Below are positions 49,701 to 52,706 of a DNA stretch of 64,000 bases, piece after piece. The number at the start of each line of letters is the position of its first letter. Position 1 is the first letter of the stretch. The stretch spans positions 208,348 through 272,347 of the forward strand of contig CANNZV010001116.1 in assembly GCA_947561585.1 (NCBI GenBank), in the 5' to 3' direction. Both the position numbers and the translations under genes were made by a program. The stretch is from Caprella mutica (lineage: Eukaryota > Arthropoda > Malacostraca > Amphipoda > Caprellidae). The notes under the pieces are model-generated. The model did no database searches and was not told the DNA's origin. It saw only the letters and a list, made by a program, of their open reading frames with translations.

Positions 49701-52619
49701 TTATTAAACGTAGCATCAGACCAAGTGGCCTTGCGCACCTCAACATTCCGGGTGTAGTTGCGCATATACGACGAATGCATAAAAATATTTCAAATCTGAA
49801 AACACCATTGGGAAGAGCAGCTCTTAAATCCCCTAGTCCATAAACTTCATAAAAATCATAAGAGATTAAGTATAGATACTAAGTGTTCAAACAAGAGACC
49901 TAAATTTTTTATAGCAGAATAATTATTTTGGACTAGAATCGAATCTCCGTGAACTTTGCTATAGTGTTGATAATTATGCTCAAATTTGATTGCAATTTAC
50001 ATTGGATACACAAAATTTACTGTAGATTAACGTCAAGAAAGATGATTTAAATAATAATTATAAATTATTGAGATATAACCAATATACTAGATGCGCAAGA
50101 ACACCCTGGGAATATTTTAGTTCACAGGTAAACTTGCACACATTTATTAATAAAGTTAAAGAGCTCTTATTCATTAATAAACCTGTGATAATCATACCCA
50201 ATACTCCTATAGTGCAACAATGGTAAAGTAAAGTAACCAAAGTTTCTGTGTGACCAAGGTTCAGAATAGTATACAAGCCAATCTTCTGCTATGCAACTCC
50301 CATGAATATGCCCCGATTTGAAACTATGCAACTGCTGTGAATCAAGGCAATTGCACAGCAGACTGACAGCAATTGCACAGCAGACTGATGACAACTGCAC
50401 AGCAAACCGACGGCAACTGCACAGCAAACCGACGGCAACTGCACAGCAGACCGACGGCAACTGCACAGCAGACCGACGGCAACTGCACAGCAGACCGACG
50501 GCAACTGCACAGCAGACCGACGGCAACTGCACAGCAGACCGACGGCAACTGCACAGCAGACCGACGGCAACTGCACAGCAGACCGACGGCAACTGCACAG
50601 CAGACCGACGGCAACTGCACAGCAGACCGACGGCAACTGCACAGCAGACCGACGGCAACTGCACAGCAGACCGACGGCAACTGCACAGCAGACCGACGGC
50701 AACTGCACAGCAGACCGACGGCAACTGCACATCAGACCGACGGCAACTGCACATCAGACCGACGGCAACTGCACATCAGACCGACGGCAACTGCACATCA
50801 GACTCACGGCAACTGCACATCAGACTCACGGCAACTGCACATCAGACTCACGGCAACTGCACATCAGACTCACGGCAACTGCACATCAGACTCACGGCAA
50901 TTGCACAGCAGACTCACGGCAATTGCACAGCAGACTCACGGCAATTGCACAGCAGACTCACGGCAATTGCACAGCAGACTCACGGCAATTGCACAGCAGA
51001 CTCACGGCAATTGCACAGCAGACTCACGGCAATTGCACAGCAGACTCACGGCAATTGCACAGCAGACTGAAGGCAATTGCACAGCAGACTGAAGGCAATT
51101 GCACAGCAGACTGAAGGCAATTGCACAGCAGACTGAAGGCAATTGCACAGCAGACTGAAGGCAATTGCACAGCAGACTCACGGCAATTGCACAGCAGACT
51201 CACGGCAATTGCACAGCAGACTCACGGCAATTGCACAGCAGACTCACGGCAATTGCACAGCAGACTCACGGCAATTGCACAGCAGACTCACGGCAATTGC
51301 ACAGCAGACTCACGGCAATTGCACAGCAGACTCACAGCAATTGCACAGCAGACTCACAGCAATTGCACAGCAGACTCACAGCAATTGCACAGCAGACTCA
51401 CAGCAATTGCACAGCAGACTCACGGCAATTGCACATCAAATGAGATCATTTTCTTTCTCTAATTAAATGAGTTACCTACTCCATTCCTATAGTTTTTATA
51501 AGTTCTTTCAGATATTTGATTAGCTCTGTATTTCTTATATAATTTATTTCTAATCTTTATTTCACGTTTAGTTTCCAAATCAATCCATGGTTTAGTTTAG
51601 TTAAGTGACTTAAGTCTCTCCTTGATAGTTTTAACCTTCACTGGACAATATAAATTATAGTGACACATAATTGTATCAATAAATATTTTAAATGCATCAT
51701 CAATATTAGTAGCTTCATAAATATCAGAAAAATCTTGAACCTGCAGAGCAATGGAGAGAGATTCCACAATCCACTGTCATATCATTTATTATTCTATATT
51801 TTATCAATTTACTATCACTAGTTACAGAGTTAGCTAGATCATCTTGTTATTCGCTTAACTGAAAAAATATTCAAAAAAATTGCCTGAAATTTGGTGAAAT
51901 GATTGGTCAATGCCAGACTAAACTGACTAGTGACAACAAGAGCTGGTAAATTGTTCTCCAAGAGATCCTCTATTTTGGCTTCATTTCTCAGTAAAATACA
52001 TGTAAACATAGAAAAAAAATGTCCCATATTCTGCAGACTGGGGTCAATGTCCAGTGACCTGCTGGTAGAATTTTGGGAGCAACCCAGTCAAAGGTCAAGG
52101 TCATGGTTATTTATAACTCAAACTCAATAAATCAAAAAGTATTGAACCAAATTGTCTGAAATTTGATATAAACGGATTTAGAGATCTCTACGAGACAACG
52201 AACACTTTACCAGTTTCTGCAGATTGGGTGAACACAGAACCGCAAACTTTTTAATTTTTCAGAGAAATAAGCAAAAGACAGACAGTGCTGTGTGACCTGT
52301 GTCTGTGCTGAGTGAGCACGGAGTTAACATGATTCATGTCATGATGTCAAATGTCAGGACTGTTTACCACCAATCATAAAATATGTAAAAATAAACAGAA
52401 ACACCAATTGGCAGTATCCAGGGCCTTATCACCTCATAGTCCAGTCAGACTCAGAGCACAAAAAATTTAGAATGGTCTTTTTAGTTTAAACCTAGGTGCC
52501 TACTAAATCTTTATAAGTACCTAACTATGTATTGAACATTTTATAGACAATTCTGAACAATAGTTGGAAAATTAGAAACTAACCTCTTCTTCCGAGAGGG
52601 ATAAATTATTGGCAGACAT
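7632..52619 (-). CDS. PTPN9: PTPN9 / Ptpmeg2: CRAL-TRIO domain tyrosine phosphatase (nine coding exons)
   Basis: Joined minus-strand exons 52619-52584, 12726-12602, 11881-11764, 11414-10390, 9953-9793, 9541-9410, 9016-8805, 8040-7825 and 7736-7632 give 2130 bases: 709 aa and a stop, all phases consistent. The family binds phosphoinositides through its Sec14-like domain, sits on vesicles and the endomembrane system, and controls vesicle fusion and receptor signalling. Seen here: CRAL-TRIO N part with [15 protein letters not shown] (about residues 40-54), lipid-binding fold to about 250, an acidic serine-rich linker (about 253-395), then the PTP domain with KNRY (442-445), WPD loop Asp582, [10 protein letters not shown] with nucleophile Cys627 and Arg633, and Q-loop Gln671. 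All catalytic residues are present. It is longer than human PTPN9 (593 aa) because of the linker. Confidence is lowest for exon 1. Confidence 0.92.
7825..8040 (-). CDS. PTPN9: PTPN9 exon 8 (catalytic cysteine exon)
   Basis: 216 bases, phase 0 at both ends, acceptor CCATTGCAG and donor GTAATA. Contains the P-loop [13 protein letters not shown] with nucleophile Cys627, and [11 protein letters not shown], the Q-loop that positions the hydrolytic water. Confidence 0.95.
8041..8804. other. PTPN9 intron 7
   Basis: GT-AG intron, AT-rich. Open frames inside it on the + strand are not bounded by splice signals and show no family resemblance. Nothing else recognised. Confidence 0.6.
8805..9016 (-). 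CDS. PTPN9: PTPN9 exon 7 (WPD-loop exon)
   Basis: 212 bases. The first two bases complete a Gly codon with exon 6, and the exon ends in phase 0 at VRVTQ before GTAAGA. Contains [13 protein letters not shown], the WPD loop whose aspartate (residue 582) is the general acid. Confidence 0.95.
9017..9409. other. PTPN9 intron 6
   Basis: GT-AG intron (donor GTGAGC), AT-rich. A + strand frame of about 130 codons overlaps it and exon 6 but is a shadow. Nothing else recognised. Confidence 0.6.
9410..9541 (-). CDS. PTPN9: PTPN9 exon 6
   Basis: 132 bases, acceptor TTACTCAG and donor GTGAGC. Encodes [25 protein letters not shown] and [10 protein letters not shown], the conserved core strands of classical receptor-less PTP domains. 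No methionine lies near its start, so it is only visible through the splice sites. Confidence 0.95.
9793..9953 (-). CDS. PTPN9: PTPN9 exon 5
   Basis: 161 bases, acceptor TTCCTGCCAG and donor GTAAGA. Encodes [18 protein letters not shown] (phosphotyrosine-loop KNRY motif), [12 protein letters not shown] and KNAFISTQG. Ends with one base that joins exon 6 to make the Gly of TQGP. Confidence 0.95.
9954..10389. other. PTPN9 intron 4
   Basis: Bounded by donor GTGTGT (a weak but usable GT donor) and acceptor CCTGCCAG. AT-rich, nothing else recognised. Intron 5 (9542-9792) is similarly featureless. Confidence 0.55.
10390..11414 (-). CDS. PTPN9: PTPN9 exon 4 (CRAL-TRIO lipid-binding core and acidic linker)
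   Basis: 1025 bases, the largest exon. Residues about 94-250 are the Sec14-like core: [42 protein letters not shown] and [11 protein letters not shown] align block by block with vertebrate PTPN9. The following ~140 residues are rich in S, T, E and D ([15 protein letters not shown]), probably disordered. The end ([20 protein letters not shown]) leads into the PTP domain. The linker has no counterpart of this size in the human protein. Confidence 0.95.
11415..11763. other. PTPN9 intron 3
   Basis: GTGAGT donor and TTTTGCAG acceptor, phase 0, AT-rich. Nothing else recognised. Confidence 0.6.
11764..11881 (-). CDS. PTPN9: PTPN9 exon 3
   Basis: 118 bases: one base completing an Arg codon, then [18 protein letters not shown] and TTGKFTIL. 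Matches the vertebrate stretch RETRRKEG ... SGKFTIL at the junction of the CRAL-TRIO N and lipid-binding parts. Confidence 0.92.
11882..12601 (-). other. PTPN9 intron 2 with GC-AG ends
   Basis: Begins GCATGT after CAG on the minus strand and ends GTTCCTCAG. The reading frame (two bases left by exon 2 plus one from exon 3) and the protein similarity (RKFDVHRALQLY against human RKFDVLRAIELF) require this GC donor. A GT six bases on would break the frame. The intron also holds a partial R1 repeat at about 12440-12500. Confidence 0.8.
12602..12726 (-). CDS. PTPN9: PTPN9 exon 2 (CRAL-TRIO N domain)
   Basis: 125 bases after acceptor CCGTTTCAG, phase 0 start. Encodes [15 protein letters not shown] and [20 protein letters not shown], matching the vertebrate ATKQFLEEINKW ... 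[17 protein letters not shown]. Donor is GC (see intron 2). Confidence 0.92.
12727..15396. other. PTPN9 intron 1, 3' part
   Basis: AT-rich intron. Contains a partial R1 repeat at 12740-12850 (gaaattaaatacaagggact), a half-copy of palindromic MITE family R2 near 14100-14190 (attaattatcggacagttcc), and a five-codon start-plus-donor motif at 14614-14628 (MADSK then GTTAGG, minus strand). No supported gene. Confidence 0.5.
15397..17267. repeat. 25-bp minisatellite, about 75 copies
   Basis: Unit acagtcactaccagtacac plus acctac. Variants are confined to a few positions: cagtac / caatac / cactac, and cctacac / cctaaac. Variants occur in runs, which points to local amplification by unequal exchange or slippage. 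Frames through it are artefacts. Confidence 0.97.
17256..17569. repeat. 19-bp minisatellite, about 16 copies, derived from the 25-bp array
   Basis: Unit agtcactaccaatagttct with tact/ttct and cact/cagt variants. Its first twelve bases are identical to the 25-bp unit, and the last 25-bp copy runs into the first 19-bp copy without a break. Confidence 0.95.
17667..18206. repeat. 28/32-bp pyrimidine-rich minisatellite, about 18 copies
   Basis: Unit cacacctgtctatctccaca plus gtatctct, with an optional four-base atct/atcc insertion making 32 bp. 28- and 32-bp units alternate irregularly. Each copy holds ctccacag, an acceptor-like word on the strand opposite to PTPN9. Confidence 0.95.
18457..18517 (-). 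other. possible orphan exon
   Basis: On the minus strand TTACTTTCAG precedes 61 bases open in one frame ([20 protein letters not shown]) and GTGTGT follows. The composition looks coding-like, but I recognise no family. Its length (not a multiple of three) would shift the frame if inserted between PTPN9 exons 1 and 2. It could be a nested gene exon or a transposon relic. Confidence 0.2.
18590..18920 (+). repeat. dispersed repeat R1, copy
   Basis: Shares ggaaccaaaggccgtatc-like start, gtcacttaccaaggaatgtg, cactcacggatggaagagga and tgaagaggtgatagtaaa with copies at 21340 and 30125. About 330 bp. The reverse complement has a strong donor-like word (CCTTG then GTAAGTGAC). Class unknown. Confidence 0.7.
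18935..19066. repeat. 29-bp minisatellite, about 4.5 copies
   Basis: Unit gacgcgtaactatagagttt plus aactaatat. Each copy holds the palindrome ACGCGT. Confidence 0.93.
19270..19572. repeat. 36-bp to 26-bp minisatellite
   Basis: Four copies of a 36-bp unit (ttagaagctaccggaagcta plus tgtaactgagagtagc) are followed by about six copies of a 26-bp unit that lacks the internal ten bases accggaagct. A single deletion between the two agct words explains the short form, which then amplified. Confidence 0.95.
19573..21030. other. PTPN9 intron 1 segment without genes
   Basis: Contains a GA run at about 19766-19783, a half-copy of MITE family R2 near 20090-20165 (tacctccaggtattatgatcg) and AT-rich sequence. 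Nothing else recognised. Confidence 0.5.
21034..21150. repeat. short tandem repeat, about 32 bp, three copies
   Basis: atcactagaatatagtggta plus ggtaatggctta repeated three times, the last copy truncated. Confidence 0.85.
21340..21690 (+). repeat. dispersed repeat R1, copy
   Basis: Matches the 18590 and 30125 copies at cactcacggatggaagagga, aatgaagaggtgatagtaaa and tcgtagttgaagagcataa. More diverged in the middle. Confidence 0.7.
22010..22300. repeat. AT-rich degenerate tandem repeat
   Basis: About 18-20 bp units of the form aaaatacgcaaataaaact, with variants cataaattatgcaataaaac. Around a dozen imperfect copies. Confidence 0.85.
22458..22496 (+). other. G-quadruplex-forming motif
   Basis: Four uninterrupted G tracts of 5, 6, 7 and 6 bases (22458-22462, 22472-22477, 22483-22489, 22491-22496) with loops of 9, 5 and 1. 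It is on the template strand of PTPN9 intron 1. Confidence 0.8.
22698..22985. repeat. local direct duplication of about 130 bp
   Basis: 22698-22830 and 22850-22985 share agagagaaaag, tttccaatg, ttggtatcttatacagg-like text and ggttaataattaaa, with moderate divergence. Confidence 0.65.
23314..23636. mobile_element. palindromic MITE, family R2
   Basis: Inverted ends gtaagttacgaattatc (left) and its complement at 23620-23636, continuing through a second match (cagtttcacatcttcggtca / tgatcgaagatgtgcaactg). The centre is a palindrome, ggtatccctggtacctgcagg and complement. Partial copies lie near 14100, 20090, 25021 and 44450. No coding capacity. Confidence 0.75.
23637..25020. other. PTPN9 intron 1 segment with AP-1-like sites
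   Basis: AT-rich except 23700-24060. Four TGA(G/C)TCA words lie at 23787, 23797, 23827 and 23890; the first two form a 27-base palindrome (23782-23808). No gene recognised in the remainder. Confidence 0.5.
25021..25078. repeat. perfect 58-bp palindrome (R2 core)
   Basis: Every base pairs with its mirror from gttattttaattggtatcc through the centre at tgcagc-like cctgcagg to the end. It is the core of the R2 MITE family, here without the outer TIRs. Confidence 0.92.
25085..25555 (-). other. 156-codon hydrophobic open frame of unknown function
   Basis: An uninterrupted frame with about four hydrophobic segments (for example [48 protein letters not shown]). It starts immediately after the 58-bp palindrome in genomic order. 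[14 protein letters not shown] followed by a short charged stretch recalls the middle of MFS transporters of the SV2/organic-cation type, but no signature motif is present. It may be a decayed gene fragment or a chance frame. Confidence 0.22.
25556..26150. other. PTPN9 intron 1 segment, nothing recognised
   Basis: AT-rich non-coding sequence with no repeat or gene that I can support. Confidence 0.45.
26160..26260 (-). repeat. possible tRNA-derived SINE fragment
   Basis: The minus strand reads tatggcctagtggttggcgt, which fits the RNA polymerase III A box TGGCNNAGTGG exactly. A weak B-box-like word (ggatcgctaagg) follows about 50 bases on. No intact cloverleaf could be drawn, so a true tRNA gene is unlikely. 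Confidence 0.35.
26780..26925. other. CpG- and GC-rich island
   Basis: An abrupt patch with many CpG dinucleotides (ttcggcttccggcag, cggcgaaac, cacggggttcgac, gccggaggcgaac) in otherwise AT-rich intron. It could be an alternative promoter or untranslated exon, or a recent insertion. The short frames through it match nothing I know. Confidence 0.35.
26926..27965. other. PTPN9 intron 1 segment, nothing recognised
   Basis: AT-rich non-coding sequence; no repeat or gene that I can support. Confidence 0.45.
27966..29020. repeat. 45-bp satellite with higher-order structure, 24 copies
   Basis: Unit gctattaaatagtcattcaa plus tataaagcacatacagtgct plus accac. Three monomer types: the normal one, a C-to-G variant (cattgaat), and a 42-bp variant (gctatttaagtc). 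They recur in order, with the short form closing blocks of four or five, giving a 222-bp higher-order period in the middle. Confidence 0.97.
29425..29600. repeat. direct repeat, partner of 30435-30590
   Basis: The two stretches share attcctcttatattttatat, gtagattctagaagaaa-like text, ggagtgtacaataa and gtagtccttttaaa. Spacing about 1 kb, moderate divergence, suggesting an old local duplication. Confidence 0.65.
29829..29903 (-). CDS. candidate alternative PTPN9 first exon
   Basis: On the minus strand, ATG at 29901-29903 opens 25 codons ([20 protein letters not shown] then YQFRQ) ending exactly at CAG followed by GTATGG. The exit phase is 0, as needed to join PTPN9 exon 2. The surroundings (29760-30060) are unusually GC-rich for this intron, like a promoter or 5' UTR. 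It has no similarity to vertebrate PTPN9, so it could also belong to a nested gene, or be chance. Confidence 0.35.
30125..30440 (+). repeat. dispersed repeat R1, copy
   Basis: Contains gaaatacaagggactggaag, gtcacttaccaaggaatgtg and gaggaaaatgaagaggtgat, the three landmarks of R1. The 78-codon frame inside is not conserved in other copies. Confidence 0.72.
30435..30590. repeat. direct repeat, partner of 29425-29600
   Basis: Second copy of the block described at 29425, with a 30-base deletion in the middle. Confidence 0.65.
30715..30910. repeat. 26-bp minisatellite with CACGTG, about 7 copies
   Basis: Unit ggcacgtgtgttttggtaca plus gtcaaa, with one-base A length changes. Every copy carries the palindromic E-box CACGTG. 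Confidence 0.96.
30906..31932. repeat. 27-bp minisatellite with CACGTG, about 38 copies
   Basis: Unit accacgtgtcatttgacagt plus gctaaat. Most copies carry CACGTG; a minority read aacgtg. The unit is a multiple of three, so long frames stay open on both strands, but they are repeat artefacts. Confidence 0.97.
31933..32670. other. PTPN9 intron 1 segment, nothing recognised
   Basis: AT-rich, no repeat or gene recognised. Confidence 0.45.
32675..33004. mobile_element. MITE with TIR agggatggga
   Basis: The left end reads agggatgggacgat and the right end in reverse complement agggatgggatgat. The right part also carries internal cggccaagtatagg / gccgat motifs. About 330 bp, non-coding. TIR shape suggests hAT, but I could not see an 8-bp duplication. 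Confidence 0.55.
33071..34206. repeat. 19-bp minisatellite, about 59 copies
   Basis: Unit taaatttgtaaagaccgac. The variable base (ga-c/a/t-cgac or agac) is arranged in blocks: T at the left end, a long C block, an A block at about 33515-33785, a second C block, and T again at the right end. Two copies near 34010 have an extra base. Confidence 0.97.
34295..34477. repeat. inverted repeat, arms about 65 bp
   Basis: Left arm aaataaaatgtaaaacaaga onward and right arm ending in its complement, separated by about 52 bases. Only a few mismatches. It can form a long hairpin; a fold-back MITE is likely. Confidence 0.85.
34538..34796. repeat. inverted repeat, arms about 110 bp
   Basis: From taggataatgaaccaattac to its exact complement ending atccta, with about 40 bases between arms and almost no mismatches. 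Probably a recently inserted fold-back MITE. Confidence 0.9.
34797..35928. other. PTPN9 intron 1 segment
   Basis: AT-rich. The part 35400-35900 (starting ggggcattccaggacaagtg and containing tgaccttgacctttgccctc) has the texture of an old transposon, but I saw no second copy or TIR. Confidence 0.4.
35929..36494. repeat. 20-bp minisatellite, switching orientation at about 36116
   Basis: Units atagtaactattagtaaata run on the + strand from 36117; the same unit in reverse complement fills 35929-36115. The switch point is a 25-base palindrome with gttgctgttaat on one side. The array continues after the LTR element at 41107-41321. Confidence 0.95.
36495..37083. repeat. left LTR
   Basis: 589 bp, TG...CA ends with an 8-bp terminal inverted repeat (TGTTATGA/TCATAACA). 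A 101-codon minus-strand frame inside is repeated in the other LTR only because the LTRs are copies. Confidence 0.93.
37084..40517. other. LTR element interior, non-coding
   Basis: The first kilobase (37140-38300) is richer in GC and cytosine runs (gtttccccat, tttccccatctatg), recalling a packaging-leader-like region; the rest is strongly AT-rich. Frames are under 101 codons and match nothing. No catalytic motif seen. Confidence 0.6.
40518..41106. repeat. right LTR
   Basis: 589 bp, near-identical to the left LTR, directly preceded by a purine-rich tract. Confidence 0.93.
41107..41321. repeat. 20-bp minisatellite, continuation
   Basis: About eleven units identical to those before the LTR element. 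A further one to two decayed units follow the G1 repeat at 41797-41850. Confidence 0.95.
41322..41797 (-). repeat. interspersed repeat G1, copy 2
   Basis: Reverse complement of the 1729-2280 copy: starts with atgtgcactctgtagagcgc, ends ccgcattctgcgaaggtaat. It interrupts the same 20-bp array as the LTR element. Confidence 0.8.
41851..42068. other. short unannotated segment
   Basis: No feature recognised. Confidence 0.4.
42069..42220. repeat. 17-bp minisatellite, about 9 copies
   Basis: Unit atgtgctatcccttgtt, nearly perfect. Confidence 0.96.
42221..43340. other. PTPN9 intron 1 segment
   Basis: AT-rich. Near 42917 a word ccagtctgtagaatatgaca resembles the ends of MITEs at 43345 and 51913. 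No gene seen. Confidence 0.4.
43345..43812. mobile_element. fold-back MITE (ends aacatgggaacatag)
   Basis: Inverted arms share aacatgggaacataggaatt, an aggattaatcctgtc-like region and cagactgggtcaa; the arms are about 70-90 bp around a 300-bp centre. Related words recur at 45365 and 45485. Non-coding. Confidence 0.65.
43900..44395. repeat. cluster of related inverted repeats
   Basis: 44172-44391 is an imperfect palindrome (catgtttcaaagtgtg at the left; its complement cacactttgaaacacg at the right; gtttagtgaaaa and ggatccaggtc inside). Motifs gtccatactttgaaacatgg and atggacaaagtcgcc recur at 43950, 44030 and 45150. Nested, decayed MITEs. Confidence 0.6.
44430..44585. repeat. partial R2 MITE
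   Basis: Shares ggtattagtgatacctggat, taccaattaaaa and gatcgaaaatgtggaactg with family R2. Confidence 0.55.
44591..44898. repeat. 308-bp inverted repeat, arms about 135 bp
   Basis: acttcaattcagttaatatt ... gtaggtaggtagatacttta mirrors the right half down to attgaagt, with about 30 bases between arms and few mismatches. A fold-back MITE. Confidence 0.9.
44899..46110. other. decayed MITE mosaic
   Basis: Contains repeated phrases (ttgaatcaattcctatgtta twice near 45480-45540, cagtctgcagaacatag, ggcttctgttctcagtaaaa). The 45890-46015 stretch matches the 129-bp insertion at 51913-52041. No gene. Confidence 0.5.
46111..47837 (+). mobile_element. TIR element S1 carrying a 22-bp satellite, copy A
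   Basis: Inverted ends agtagcgtcagaccgggtgg (left) and, in reverse complement, agtagcgtcagactgggtgg (right), with further subterminal matches (ttgcgcac). The interior has a satellite array (46438-47335) and about 490 bp of unique sequence (47341-47830) that recurs inverted at 49707-50230. No transposase frame; target duplication not resolved. Confidence 0.8.
46438..47335. repeat. 21/22-bp satellite inside element S1, copy A
   Basis: Starts with 21-bp units ctgccccaatctgctgtgca, then 22-bp units caattgccctgagtctgctg plus cg, then a gaggctgctgtgg form. About 41 copies in blocks of related variants. Long frames on both strands are artefacts. Confidence 0.96.
47885..48010. repeat. purine-rich 25-bp tandem repeat
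   Basis: About four copies of aacagtaagagaaaaagaag plus aaaaa. Confidence 0.9.
48334..49335 (-). pseudogene. LINE reverse transcriptase domain (333 codons)
   Basis: Open frame with the RT fingers and palm: [20 protein letters not shown] (first catalytic Asp), [20 protein letters not shown], and [11 protein letters not shown], where the usual YADD reads FADD, as in many non-LTR RTs. The tail [20 protein letters not shown] is typical of jockey/CR1 ORF2 C termini. The frame is intact but the upstream part is frameshifted, so this is a fragment of a dead element. Confidence 0.9.
49707..51440 (-). mobile_element. TIR element S1, copy B (inverted)
   Basis: Starts gtagcatcagaccaagtggc, the S1 end, followed by about 520 bp matching 47341-47830 in reverse complement (for example gaagagcagctcttaaatcc, aacaccctgggaatatt), then the satellite array. 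The other TIR is missing, and LINE sequence resumes after about 51460, so the right junction suffered a deletion. It split the LINE. Confidence 0.8.
50350..51437. repeat. 22-bp satellite inside element S1, copy B
   Basis: Unit caattgcacagcagactcac plus gg, which is the reverse complement of the copy A unit. About 49 copies in blocks: gaccgacgg, gactcacgg, gactgaagg, gactcacag, and a catcaga sub-block. Confidence 0.96.
51838..52165 (+). repeat. interspersed repeat G1, partial copy 3
   Basis: Begins atcttgttattcgcttaact and ends in the gtattgaaccaaattgtctg phrase. It is interrupted by a 129-bp insertion. Confidence 0.75.
51913..52041. mobile_element. 129-bp MITE with 8-bp target duplication
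   Basis: The flanks GGTCAATG (51905-51912 and 52042-52049) are identical, and removing the insert restores the G1 repeat. Ends are ccagact and agactgg. Matches 45890-46015. The 8-bp duplication suggests a hAT-type mobiliser. Confidence 0.75.
52166..52583. other. start of PTPN9 intron 1
   Basis: No repeat or gene recognised. The sequence is less AT-rich around 52260-52350. Confidence 0.45.
52584..52619 (-). CDS. PTPN9: PTPN9 exon 1 (start, 12 codons)
   Basis: On the minus strand ATG at 52617-52619 encodes [12 protein letters not shown] and is followed by GTTAGT. The exit phase (0) fits exon 2, and the joined text SLSEEE-ATKDFL parallels human ELTPEEEQATKQFL. The context aaaATG is a good start. 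It lies 39.9 kb upstream of exon 2, which only transcript data can prove. Confidence 0.75.
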
Positions 52620-52629
52620 TTTGGGGCAT
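52606..52629 (-). promoter_or_regulatory. overlapping upstream ORF of PTPN9
   Basis: A second ATG (52627-52629) lies ten bases before the PTPN9 start in another frame. It encodes seven codons (MPQNVCQ) and stops inside the main frame. Both ATGs have A at -3. Confidence 0.5.
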
Positions 52630-52706
52630 TTTGTCCTCGCCAAATTGCTTCACAGATTGCACTTCGCTCAGAGTCAGAGCTTCCGATCCAAGAGTATAGA
52701 TGCCAC

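Larger units (their letters stand above)
48300..51840 (-). mobile_element. jockey/CR1-type LINE remnant, interrupted by element S1
   Basis: The minus strand carries an ORF2-like protein in pieces. 51840-51460 gives the linker after the endonuclease ([48 protein letters not shown]). S1 copy B (49707-51440) follows, then 49700-49340 ([38 protein letters not shown]) and the reverse transcriptase at 49335-48334. The endonuclease domain is absent. About 60-70 residues are missing at the S1 junction, and there are several frameshifts. Dead copy. Confidence 0.85.

Noticed and set aside
46422..51466. Long frames rich in [17 protein letters not shown] or [14 protein letters not shown] repeats
   Set aside because: They lie wholly inside the 22-bp satellites of element S1, exist in several frames at once, and have no flanking coding sequence.
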